From Erythrobacter sp. CCH5-A1 (GTDB taxonomy: Bacteria > Pseudomonadota > Alphaproteobacteria > Sphingomonadales > Sphingomonadaceae), in assembly GCF_001557115.1 (NCBI RefSeq), contig NZ_LSKQ01000267.1:1-64000 (forward strand): DNA of 64,000 bases. Reading direction: 5' to 3'. Shown here in pieces: positions 34,161 to 41,822 of the stretch. The notes under the pieces were generated by a model. That model had not been told where the DNA came from and made no database searches. It saw nothing but the letters and a program-made list of their open reading frames with translations. The first letter of the stretch is position 1, and each line of letters starts with the position of its first letter. Position numbers and translations under genes: made by a program.

Positions 34161-35151
34161 GGCCTTCGCCGCGCCGCCCGCGCGCACTGGCGGGCTGCCG
34201 GGAGCCTGGCGCGCGCCGCTCCTTGCGCTGGGCGCGGGGGCAGGCGCGCTGGTGCTTGCCACGCTTCAGGCTTGGGGGACGATGGCGCACCAGTGGTGGA
34301 ACATCGACACCTACAGCCACCTCATGCTCGTCCCCTTCATCATCGCCTGGCTGGTCGCGCTGAAGGAGGAGGACCTTGCCCGCCTAGCCCCGCAGCCCTT
34401 CCTCCCCGGCCTCGCCGGCGTGGCGGCAGGCCTTGCCCTGTGGCGCGCGGGCGAGGGGCTGGAGATCAACCTTGTCGCGCAGGCGGGCGCGGTCGGCGCC
34501 TTGCAGGCGGCGGCGGTGACCGTGCTCGGCCTTCGCGTGGCAATCGTGCTCGCGCTTCCCATCGCCTTTGCCGCCGTCATGGTGCCTTTCGGCGACGAGA
34601 TCATCCCGCCGCTGCAAGCCGTCACCGCCGAAATCGCCATCGCGCTCACCCATGCCAGCGGCGTACCGGCGCGGATCGAGGGGATCCACATCGACACCCC
34701 CGCCGGGCTGTTCCGCGTGGCCGAGGCCTGTTCGGGCGTGAAGTTCCTGATCGCGATGATGACGCTTGGTGTGCTGGTTTCGGCCACCCGGTTCAGCCGC
34801 TGGACGACCCGCGCCGCCTTCATGGCCGCCTGCGTCATTGTCCCCATCCTCGCCAACGGGGTTCGCGCCTGGGCAACGATCTATGTCGCGCAATATGTCG
34901 GCGCCGAGACTGCGACCGGGTTCGATCACATCGTCTATGGCTGGGTGTTCTTCGCGATCATCATCGCGGTCCTGCTCGGCGCAGTGTGGCGTTTCGTCGA
35001 GCGCGAGCCCGAGGATTATGGCTGGCAGCTTGCGGCAATCGAAAACTGGGGCTGGATGCGCCGCCTGGAAGCAATGACCTTTGCGCCCGGCAGCGCCGCC
35101 GCCGCGATCATCGCCCTTGCGGGCGTTGCCGCGCTCTCGCTCCTGCTCTAG
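34150..35151 (+). CDS. xrtA: Exosortase A, short form
   Basis: An integral membrane transpeptidase-like enzyme, 333 residues, that cleaves PEP-CTERM signals. Eight or so hydrophobic segments span residues 25-333. Catalytic residues are all present: Cys194 in EACSGVKFL, Arg239 in ANGVRAW and His260 in GFDHIVYGW. The C-terminal EpsI domain found in many exosortase A proteins is absent, since the protein ends in a membrane segment. No PEP-CTERM substrate gene is seen in the window, so its targets are elsewhere. It overlaps the glycosyltransferase by 11 bases. Confidence 0.93.
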   Translation: MPPEAFAAPPARTGGLPGAWRAPLLALGAGAGALVLATLQAWGTMAHQWWNIDTYSHLMLVPFIIAWLVALKEEDLARLAPQPFLPGLAGVAAGLALWRAGEGLEINLVAQAGAVGALQAAAVTVLGLRVAIVLALPIAFAAVMVPFGDEIIPPLQAVTAEIAIALTHASGVPARIEGIHIDTPAGLFRVAEACSGVKFLIAMMTLGVLVSATRFSRWTTRAAFMAACVIVPILANGVRAWATIYVAQYVGAETATGFDHIVYGWVFFAIIIAVLLGAVWRFVEREPEDYGWQLAAIENWGWMRRLEAMTFAPGSAAAAIIALAGVAALSLLL

Positions 35152-35163
35152 GCCCGTAACACG

Positions 35164-37059
35164 ATGTGCGGGATTGCCGGGATCTTCCATGCCGAGACGC
35201 CCAAGCCGGTCGACCCTGCCCGGGTCGTGCGGATGTGCGACGCGCTCGCCCACCGGGGGCCTGACGGTTCGGGCGTGTGGACCGATCACGGCGTCGGGCT
35301 CGGCCACCGCCGCCTCTCGATCATCGACGTCGCGGGCTCGCCCCAGCCGATGCACGCCGCCGATGGCCGCGCGGTGATCGTCTTCAACGGCGAGATCTAC
35401 AACTTCCGCGAACTGCGCCGCGAGCTCGAGCAGGCCGGGTTCAACTTCCGCACCAATGGCGACACCGAGGTGATCCTCGCCGCCTGGCAGAAGTGGGGGC
35501 CCGATTGCCTCTCGCGCCTCGACGGGATGTTCGCCTTCGCGATCTTCGATCTTGCCACCCGCAGCCTGTTCCTCGCCCGCGACCGCTTCGGGGTGAAGCC
35601 GCTGTTCCTCGCGCACCTGTCCGACGGCAGCATCGCCTTTGCCTCGGAGCTCAAGGGGCTTCTGGCGCATCCCCAGCTGCGCCGCCGGGTCAACCCGCAG
35701 GCGATCGAGGCTTACATGGCGTGGGGCTATGTGCCCGACACCCATTCGATCCTTGCCGGCGTCGAAAAGCTTCCCGCGGGCCACTTCTGGGTGCTGGAGC
35801 AGGGCAGGGCCCCCGGACGCCCGCAGCGCTGGTGGGACATATCCTTCACCGAGCGCGAACGGGGGAGCGAGGCCGATCTTTCCGCCCAGCTCGTCCATCT
35901 GCTGCGCGAGGGCGTCCGCTCGCGCATGGTCGCGGACGTGCCGCTGGGCGCCTTCCTTTCGGGCGGGGTCGACAGCTCGGGCGTGGTCGCGCTGATGGCC
36001 GAGGCGAGCGCGTCGCCGGTGCAGACCTGCTCGATCGGCTTCGATGTCGCGGCCTATGACGAGACCTCCTACGCCCGCCAGGTCGCCGCGATGTTCGGTG
36101 CGGACCATGCCGAGCGGATCGTCGCGACCGACGACTTCGCCGCCATCGACGCTCTCGCCGCGATGTTTGACGAGCCCTTCGCCGATGCCTCCGCGCTCCC
36201 GACCTGGCGCGTGTGCCAACTGGCGCGGGAGCGGGTCACCGTGGCGCTTTCGGGCGACGGGGCGGATGAGGCCTTCGCGGGCTACCGCCGCCAAGTGTTC
36301 CACCACCACGAGGAGCGCACCCGCGCGGTGCTGCCTGCCTCGGTGCGGGCGCCGATCTTCGGCACATTGGGCCGCCTGTGGCCCAAGGCCGACTGGGCCC
36401 CGCGCCCCCTGCGCGCCAAGGCGACCCTGCTGGCGCTCGCCGAGAGCGGCGAGGCGGGTTACGCCCGCGGCCTCTCGGTGACCCTGCCCGAGGCGCGGGC
36501 CGCGCTCTATTCAGACAGCTTCGCAGCCAGCCTCGCGGGTTTCCGCGCCGAGGACGAGCTGATTGCGCTGATGCGCTCGGCACCGGGCCGCTCTGGGCTC
36601 GACCGCGCGCAATATGCCGACCTCATGTTCTGGATGCCCGGCGACATCCTCACCAAGGTCGACCGCACCAGCATGGCGGTGAGCCTCGAGGCCCGCGAGC
36701 CGCTGCTCGACCACCGCCTCGTCGCATTCGCCGCGCGCCTGCCAGAGGGGATGCGGGTGCGCGGGAGCGTCGGCAAGTACCTGCTCAAGAAGAGCCTCGA
36801 GCGCTACTTGCCCCACGACATCCTCTATCGCCCCAAGCAGGGCTTCGTCACACCCATCGCCGAATGGCTGAGGGGGCCGCTCGCTGACGCCTCGCGGGGG
36901 ATTGCGACGGGGAGTCTCGCCCAGACCGGGTTCTTCCAGCCGCAAGCCATCGCCACGCTGGCCGAGGCCCATATCGCCGGCCGCGCCGACCATTCGCGGA
37001 CCCTGTGGCAGCTGCTGATGCTGGAGAAGTCGCTCGGTCAGCTCGGGGTGACCGGCTAG
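35164..37059 (+). CDS. XrtA/PEP-CTERM system amidotransferase (asparagine synthase-like, TIGR03108-like)
   Basis: A 631-residue class II glutamine amidotransferase. Cys2 in MCGIAGIFHAE is the N-terminal nucleophile, with the AHRGPDGSGVW and FNGEIYNFRELRREL glutaminase motifs. The synthetase domain has the PP-loop LSGGVDSSGV near 265 and SGDGADEAFAGY near 362. It would amidate a carboxylate on a sugar or lipid using glutamine. Starts 12 bases after exosortase A and ends the operon; its stop overlaps that of the convergent zapE by four bases. Confidence 0.93.
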   Translation: MCGIAGIFHAETPKPVDPARVVRMCDALAHRGPDGSGVWTDHGVGLGHRRLSIIDVAGSPQPMHAADGRAVIVFNGEIYNFRELRRELEQAGFNFRTNGDTEVILAAWQKWGPDCLSRLDGMFAFAIFDLATRSLFLARDRFGVKPLFLAHLSDGSIAFASELKGLLAHPQLRRRVNPQAIEAYMAWGYVPDTHSILAGVEKLPAGHFWVLEQGRAPGRPQRWWDISFTERERGSEADLSAQLVHLLREGVRSRMVADVPLGAFLSGGVDSSGVVALMAEASASPVQTCSIGFDVAAYDETSYARQVAAMFGADHAERIVATDDFAAIDALAAMFDEPFADASALPTWRVCQLARERVTVALSGDGADEAFAGYRRQVFHHHEERTRAVLPASVRAPIFGTLGRLWPKADWAPRPLRAKATLLALAESGEAGYARGLSVTLPEARAALYSDSFAASLAGFRAEDELIALMRSAPGRSGLDRAQYADLMFWMPGDILTKVDRTSMAVSLEAREPLLDHRLVAFAARLPEGMRVRGSVGKYLLKKSLERYLPHDILYRPKQGFVTPIAEWLRGPLADASRGIATGSLAQTGFFQPQAIATLAEAHIAGRADHSRTLWQLLMLEKSLGQLGVTG

Positions 37060-38177
37060 TCTTCCGCCCCGTGGCCCAGCGCCATGTAAGCCTCGCTCTG
37101 CATCTCGTTGAGGCGGCTGACCGTCCGTTCGAATTCGAACGCCCCGTCGCCCGCCTGGTAAAGCTCCTCGGGCAGCGCGGCGGCGGTCACGAACAGCTTC
37201 ACGCGGTGCTCGTAGAGCGCGTCGATCAGCTTGGTGAAGCGGATCGCCTCGTTGCGGTTCTCCGGCCCCATCTTCGGGATGCCGACGAGGATCACCGTAT
37301 GAAAGGCCCGTGCGATGGCGAGGTAGTCAGCCGCGCCGCGGTTCTCGGCGCAAAGCTTCTTGAAGCTGAACACACCGACACCCTTGAGGCACTTGGGCAC
37401 ATGCAGCGTCCGCCCGCCGCCGAGGTCGAGCTCGCCGCTCGGCACGTTGACGGCATCCTCGGGGGCGAAGTCGGTGAGGCGGAAGAAGGCCTCGCGCACC
37501 TGCTCTGTCGCCGCCTCGCCGATGGGGGCGTGCCACGTGGCAAGCCCGCCGATGCGGTCGAGCCGGTAGTCGACCGGGCCGTTGAGGCTGAGCACATCCA
37601 TCTCGCGCTCGACCAGCTCGATGAAGGGCAGGAACAGCGACCGGTTGAGCCCGTCCTTGTAGAGATCGCGCGGGGGGCGGTTGGAGGTGGTGACGATCAC
37701 CGTGCCGCCTTCCATGAGCGCGGTGAAGAACCGCCCCATGATCGCAGCGTCGGCGGTGTTGGTGACGACCATCTCGTCGAAGGCGAGACAGCGGACCTCG
37801 GGGGCCATCGCCAGCGCGACACTCACCAGCGGGTCCTGCCGCTCGGCCTTGCGCGCCTCGGTGATGCGCCGGTCGAGTTCCAGCATGAAGGCGTGGAAGT
37901 GGACGCGGCGTTTGCGTTCGATGCCAAGGGTCTCGACGAAGAGGTCCATCAGCATCGACTTGCCGCGCCCGACGCCGCCCCACAGGTAGACCCCGCGCGG
38001 GTGGGGCGTGGCTTCGCGGGTGCCGGTCAGACGGGCGAAGAGGCTCCTCTTCGGCGGGGGTGCTTCAAGCTCGTCCTGTAGCCGCGCGAGGCGCTCGGCG
38101 GCGGCACGCTGGTCGGGGTCGGCGCGCAACTGGCCGCTGGCGATCAGCGCATCGTAGCGGGCGAGGAGACCGGGCAC
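37056..38177 (-). CDS. zapE: Cell division ATPase ZapE (AFG1-like)
   Basis: A 373-residue AAA ATPase associated with FtsZ-ring stability in Enterobacteria and related to mitochondrial AFG1. GVYLWGGVGRGKSMLMDLF (Walker A about 67-74) and CLAFDEMVVTN (Walker B) are clear, as is the sensor ITTSNRPPRDLYKDGLNR-type loop. The start is GTG 38177, four bases after the thioesterase stop, so the two are coupled. Note that there is no room for a terminator between it and the amidotransferase gene it faces. Confidence 0.92.
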   Translation of the reverse strand: MPGLLARYDALIASGQLRADPDQRAAAERLARLQDELEAPPPKRSLFARLTGTREATPHPRGVYLWGGVGRGKSMLMDLFVETLGIERKRRVHFHAFMLELDRRITEARKAERQDPLVSVALAMAPEVRCLAFDEMVVTNTADAAIMGRFFTALMEGGTVIVTTSNRPPRDLYKDGLNRSLFLPFIELVEREMDVLSLNGPVDYRLDRIGGLATWHAPIGEAATEQVREAFFRLTDFAPEDAVNVPSGELDLGGGRTLHVPKCLKGVGVFSFKKLCAENRGAADYLAIARAFHTVILVGIPKMGPENRNEAIRFTKLIDALYEHRVKLFVTAAALPEELYQAGDGAFEFERTVSRLNEMQSEAYMALGHGAED

Positions 38178-38181
38178 TGTG

Positions 38182-38649
38182 TCAGGCTTGGGCGCGCGGC
38201 TGCATCTTGCGCACGATGCCCGAGAAGCTCGCGACCGTATCCTCGCCTTGCACCACCATCCCGCGGATGAAGACCAGCTTGCCGGTCTCGCGCACGATCT
38301 CGGTCACCGCATCCAGGGGCCGCTGCGGATCGCCCGCCCCGACGAACTGGGTCGAAAGCTCGAGCGTCACCGAGGGGCCGGCATTGCCGGTGCCGATCCG
38401 GTGCATCGTCACGAACAGCGCAATATCAATCAGCGAGAGCGTGATCGCGCCGTGGATCACGCCTTGCAGGTTCATGTGCCGCCGCTCGGGGACCATGCGC
38501 AGCCGCGCCTTACCGTCCGGGTCGACGCGGGTGATGAGCTTGCCCATCACCGCGCCGTTGAACAGCGTTTCGTCCTTCAGGTCCCAGCGGTGCCAGCCGG
38601 GATTGTCCGGGTCCGGCCCGTGTTCGAACACCTCGTCCTTGAAGCTCAC
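38182..38649 (-). CDS. PaaI-family hotdog thioesterase
   Basis: A 155-residue hotdog-fold protein. The helix region NLQGVIHGAITLSLIDIALF carries the PaaI signature HGG/A-type loop, and VTLELSTQFVGAGDPQRPL is the central strand pair. It would hydrolyse small acyl-CoA or aryl-CoA thioesters in the cytoplasm. Start is GTG 38649 without a strong ribosome site. It lies upstream of zapE in the same direction and 18 bases downstream of sdhB. Confidence 0.85.
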   Translation of the reverse strand: MSFKDEVFEHGPDPDNPGWHRWDLKDETLFNGAVMGKLITRVDPDGKARLRMVPERRHMNLQGVIHGAITLSLIDIALFVTMHRIGTGNAGPSVTLELSTQFVGAGDPQRPLDAVTEIVRETGKLVFIRGMVVQGEDTVASFSGIVRKMQPRAQA

Positions 38650-38667
38650 GATCAGATCGCCAAGTAC

Positions 38668-39447
38668 CTAGATGGCACGTTCGGCCATCATCTTCTTGGT
38701 CTCCGCGATCGCCTTGGCCGGGCTCAGGCCCTTGGGGCAGACGTTCGCGCAGTTCATGATGGTGTGGCAGCGGTAGAGGCGGAAGGGGTCTTCGAGATCA
38801 TCGAGCCGCTCGCCGGTCATCTCGTCGCGGCTGTCGGCCAGCCAGCGATAGGCCTGCAGGAGGATCGCCGGACCGAGGAACTTGTCGGAGTTCCACCAGT
38901 AGGACGGGCAGCTCGTCGAGCAGCATGCGCACAGGATGCACTCGTAGAGGCCGTCGAGCTTCTCGCGTTGCTGCGGCGACTGGAGCCGCTCCTTGCCCGA
39001 AGGCGTGGGCGAGACGGTCTGGAGCCAGGGGCGGATGCTCGCATACTGGGCGTAGAAGTGGGTGAAATCCGGCACCAGGTCCTTGATCACATCCATGTGC
39101 GGCAGCGGGGTGATGCGGATTTCGCCCTTGAGGTCCTCGATCGCGGTGGTGCAGGCGAGCGCGTTCTTGCCGTTGATGTTCATCGAGCATGACCCGCAGA
39201 TCCCCTCGCGGCACGAGCGGCGGAAGGTCAGCGTGGGGTCGACCTCGTTCTTGATCTTGAACAGTGCGTCGAGAACCATCGGCCCGCACTGGTCGAGGTC
39301 GATCTCGAACTTGTCGTAACGCGGGTTCTGGCCGGAGTCGGGATCGTAGCGGTAGATCTTGAATGACTTCACGCGGCCGCCGGAAGCCTTGTGGGTCTTG
39401 CCGTTCGCGCTGATCTTGGAGTTTGCAGGGAGAGTGAAGGTCGCCAT
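38668..39447 (-). CDS. sdhB: Succinate dehydrogenase iron-sulfur subunit
   Basis: A 259-residue SdhB. The 2Fe-2S domain has [21 protein letters not shown], the 4Fe-4S site [13 protein letters not shown], and the 3Fe-4S site [17 protein letters not shown]. It carries electrons from the flavoprotein SdhA to ubiquinone. Unusually, no sdhC, sdhD or sdhA precedes it: the upstream neighbour is a divergent SDR gene across a 237-base region. The other subunits must be elsewhere, so expression has to be matched in trans. Confidence 0.95.
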   Translation of the reverse strand: MATFTLPANSKISANGKTHKASGGRVKSFKIYRYDPDSGQNPRYDKFEIDLDQCGPMVLDALFKIKNEVDPTLTFRRSCREGICGSCSMNINGKNALACTTAIEDLKGEIRITPLPHMDVIKDLVPDFTHFYAQYASIRPWLQTVSPTPSGKERLQSPQQREKLDGLYECILCACCSTSCPSYWWNSDKFLGPAILLQAYRWLADSRDEMTGERLDDLEDPFRLYRCHTIMNCANVCPKGLSPAKAIAETKKMMAERAI

Positions 39448-39573
39448 TACGTGATCCCGGTTACGCAGTTGCGACCCTACTTAGCGGCATCGCGCGCTCG
39501 CGCAAGCGGGGGGTGACTGTCAGATGTTGCAGGCTTTCGCACAGGGGTTGAGCATGGTTCAGCACTGCGGTGT

Positions 39574-39614
39574 CGGAGACAATGAGACACTTTATAAATG
39601 CAAAACTGTCTCCG
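39574..39614. promoter_or_regulatory. Inverted repeat enclosing a TATAAA in the sdhB/SDR intergenic region
   Basis: CGGAGACA at 39574-39581 is perfectly inverted as TGTCTCCG at 39607-39614, with 25 bases between. That spacer is AT-rich and holds TATAAA at 39593-39598, a possible -10 element. The layout fits a repressor or activator site over a promoter; which of the two divergent genes it serves is not clear because no good -35 is seen in either direction. Confidence 0.45.
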
Positions 39615-39684
39615 CCCCCGCAGGCCGGGAAGAGCGGCGTGAAAAAGGGCGGAACCACAAGGCCATGCGGGCACTTTATGCCGC

Positions 39685-40431
39685 ATGGATGATGTAGGAC
39701 AGACCCCGGTTCGCGTGCCCGCCACGGCCTGTGTGTTCGGGGCGAGCGGCGGGATCGGGCGGGCGCTGTGCGAGGGCCTCGCGGCCGCCGGATGCGCGCG
39801 GATTTATGCCGGATCGCGCAGCGGAGCGGTGCCGCAAGGTTCTGCCTTCCAAGGCTTTTCCTTCGATCTGGAAGACGAGGCGAGCATCGCCGCCGCCGCC
39901 GCCATGATGCGCGAGGCGCCGCCCGAATGGGTGATCGTCGCGACCGGCGTGCTGACACTGGCAGATGGCACCGGGCCCGAGCGATCCTACAAGCGGCTCG
40001 AAGCCGAGACGATGGCGCGGGTCTTCGCGCTCAACACCATCGGCCCCGCGCTGATCGCCAAGCACATGCTGCCGCTGATGCCGCGGGGGCAGGGTTTCAC
40101 CTTCGCCGCGCTCTCCGCGCGGGTCGGCTCGATTTCCGACAACCGGCTCGGGGGCTGGCATTCCTACCGCGCCTCCAAGGCCGCGCTCAACATGCTGCTC
40201 AGGAACTTCGCACTGGAGATGGCGCGCACCCATCCCGACAGCGTGATCGTGGGCCTGCATCCGGGGACGGTCGATTCCACGCTCTCCGCGCCGTTCCAGT
40301 CGGGGCTGGCCGAGGGGCAATTGACCGCGCCCGATGTGGCGGCGGCGAACCTCATCGGGGTCCTCGCGCGGCTCACGCCGGCGCAATCGGGCCGGGTGTT
40401 CGATTTTCGTGGGCAGGAAGTGCCCGCCTAA
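39685..40431 (+). CDS. SDR-family oxidoreductase (C-factor-like)
   Basis: A 248-residue short-chain dehydrogenase. The NAD(P) motif CVFGASGGIGRALC is at about 17-30, NTIGPALIAKHMLPL is the central helix, and SYRASKAALNML supplies Tyr and Lys of the catalytic pair near 157-161. The short, C-terminally trimmed form resembles CsgA/C-factor-like SDRs. Substrate unknown. It is divergent from sdhB, and its stop overlaps that of the convergent small membrane protein gene by four bases. Confidence 0.87.
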   Translation: MDDVGQTPVRVPATACVFGASGGIGRALCEGLAAAGCARIYAGSRSGAVPQGSAFQGFSFDLEDEASIAAAAAMMREAPPEWVIVATGVLTLADGTGPERSYKRLEAETMARVFALNTIGPALIAKHMLPLMPRGQGFTFAALSARVGSISDNRLGGWHSYRASKAALNMLLRNFALEMARTHPDSVIVGLHPGTVDSTLSAPFQSGLAEGQLTAPDVAAANLIGVLARLTPAQSGRVFDFRGQEVPA

Positions 40432-40733
40432 TCGAACAGCCCCACTGCCAGGTGCGCCCAAAGCGTCAGGAACGCCAGCAGCGCGAGCGTCATCGCGCCG
40501 ACCCGCCAGCGCAGCGCGGTGAGCCAGTTCATCGCGCCCTCGAGCGCGGCGCACAGCACCAGCAGCATCAGGCCCATCGCGGCGAAATCCTCGAGGCCCC
40601 AGTTGACCTCGCGCGTCACCAGCATCGCTGCCGCGGGAAGCGCCAGCAGCAGCGCGGCGGCAATCCACAGCTTCGGGTGGAAGCGGAAGGGCGGCTTGTC
40701 GAACGGGCGGGTGCCCGAGGTCGTGGTGTTCAT
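40428..40733 (-). CDS. Small membrane protein, three predicted membrane segments
   Basis: Not recognised. A 101-residue protein: a polar N-terminus (MNTTTSGTRPFDKPPFRFHP), then three hydrophobic segments at about 22-40, 50-68 and 77-97 with WLTALRWR between the second and third. ATG 40733 is strongly supported by GGGAGGGA eight bases upstream. It is divergent from the methyltransferase gene at 40830. Function unknown. Confidence 0.72.
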   Translation of the reverse strand: MNTTTSGTRPFDKPPFRFHPKLWIAAALLLALPAAAMLVTREVNWGLEDFAAMGLMLLVLCAALEGAMNWLTALRWRVGAMTLALLAFLTLWAHLAVGLFD

Positions 40734-40829
40734 GGCGGCATCCCTCCCAGAAAGCCGGTTTGGCATTTGCCGCATATCGTGCCACGCATTGGTCCGCCGG
40801 GAAAGAGCGCAAGTGCGGGAGAGCGGAAA

Positions 40830-41462
40830 ATGGGGCTGGGGAACTGGTACGAGGCAAAGGTGATGCCGCGCCTTATCACTTGCGCCTGCTCGCAAGGGCA
40901 GGTGATGAAGCGCCGCGCGGCGGTGGTGCCGCGCGCGGCGGGTGACGTGTTCGAACTGGGCTGCGGAGGCGGGATCAACCATCAGTTCTATGACCCATCC
41001 GCGATCACCTCCTATGCCGGGATCGACCCGCACGAAGGGTTGCTCGACGGCGCGCGCGCCGCGGCCCGCGAGAAGGGCTGGGCGGCGGACCTGCGGCAGG
41101 GGCGGGGCGAGGCGATCCCTTTTGGCGATGCTTGCTTCGACTGCGTGGTGTGCACCTTCACTTTGTGCTCGGTCGCGGACCCGGCGCAGGTGATGCGCGA
41201 GATGCGCCGCATCCTGCGCCCCGGCGGCGCGGTGTTGTTCCTCGAGCATGGCCTCGCCCCGGATGCCGGGGTGCGCGCGTGGCAGGGACGGATCGAGCCG
41301 GTCTGGAAGCGCCTCGCGGGCGGGTGTCACCTGACGCGGCCGATCGCCGATGTGTTGGCGGGCGCGGGTTTCGCCGTGGAGCCGCTGGGGCAGGGCTATA
41401 CCCCCAAGGCCCCGCGCTTTGCCGGGTGGATGGAATGGGGTGCGGCGCGGAAGGTGGAGTGA
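40830..41462 (+). CDS. Class I SAM-dependent methyltransferase (UbiE/PmtA-like)
   Basis: A 210-residue methyltransferase. The SAM-binding motif FELGCGGGINHQFY is at about 41-54, the acidic loop GIDPHEGLLDGAR near 66, motif II GRGEAIPFGDACFDCVVCTFTLC near 92-114, and LRPGGAVLFLEHG near 138. The pattern resembles PmtA phospholipid N-methyltransferases and UbiE-type enzymes, but cannot be told apart here. ATG 40830 follows GGAAA. An AT-rich stretch and a small gene lie downstream. Confidence 0.85.
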   Translation: MGLGNWYEAKVMPRLITCACSQGQVMKRRAAVVPRAAGDVFELGCGGGINHQFYDPSAITSYAGIDPHEGLLDGARAAAREKGWAADLRQGRGEAIPFGDACFDCVVCTFTLCSVADPAQVMREMRRILRPGGAVLFLEHGLAPDAGVRAWQGRIEPVWKRLAGGCHLTRPIADVLAGAGFAVEPLGQGYTPKAPRFAGWMEWGAARKVE

Positions 41463-41536
41463 GATAATTTTCAGAATCGATTTGGGTGCAAAATGTGTTA
41501 TTATCGTGCGTGAGGGGGTCTTGAAGGAGAATGATA

Positions 41537-41698
41537 ATGTCCAAGCCTGACGCAATGACAAGCTTCCTCTCGGCCGTTGCCGGCTCAGCGATGGCTCCTT
41601 TCGAAGCCGGCATCGAACTCGCCACCTCCGGCAAAATCGACACCGATACTGGCGTGAAGGTCGTCCTCGGAACCATTGGTGACAGCATCACCAGGTAA
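41537..41698 (+). CDS. Small protein of 53 residues
   Basis: Not recognised, but supported as a gene. ATG 41537 is preceded by GAAGGAG at 41523-41529, eight bases off. The product is 53 residues with no Cys, a mildly amphipathic helix FLSAVAGSAMAPFEAGIELA and a Gly/Asp/Thr-rich second half, ending DSITR. A strong terminator lies downstream. Codon use is less GC-extreme than the neighbours and the upstream 70 bases are AT-rich. A secreted peptide, a precursor peptide or a regulator are all possible. Confidence 0.6.
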   Translation: MSKPDAMTSFLSAVAGSAMAPFEAGIELATSGKIDTDTGVKVVLGTIGDSITR

Positions 41699-41764
41699 CC
41701 ATCTCTGAGGACTCGATAGGAGGCGAGGGGAAAGTCCCTTGCCCTTCTTTGACCTGACAAAGTC

Positions 41765-41799
41765 AAAGGGCGGAAGCAGATTTCTGCTTCCGCCCTTTT
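41765..41799. terminator. Bidirectional intrinsic terminator between the small gene and RNase E
   Basis: AAAGGGCGGAAGCAGA at 41765-41780 is perfectly complementary to TCTGCTTCCGCCCTTT at 41783-41798, giving a stem of 15-16 pairs with a 2-4 base loop, followed by T. It ends transcription from the small gene on the plus strand and from rne on the minus strand. A second hairpin, CTTTGAC at 41747-41753 with GTCAAAG at 41762-41768, overlaps its left arm by four bases. Confidence 0.85.
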
Positions 41800-41822
41800 A
41801 GAGGTTGTTCTGGCGCGGCGGC

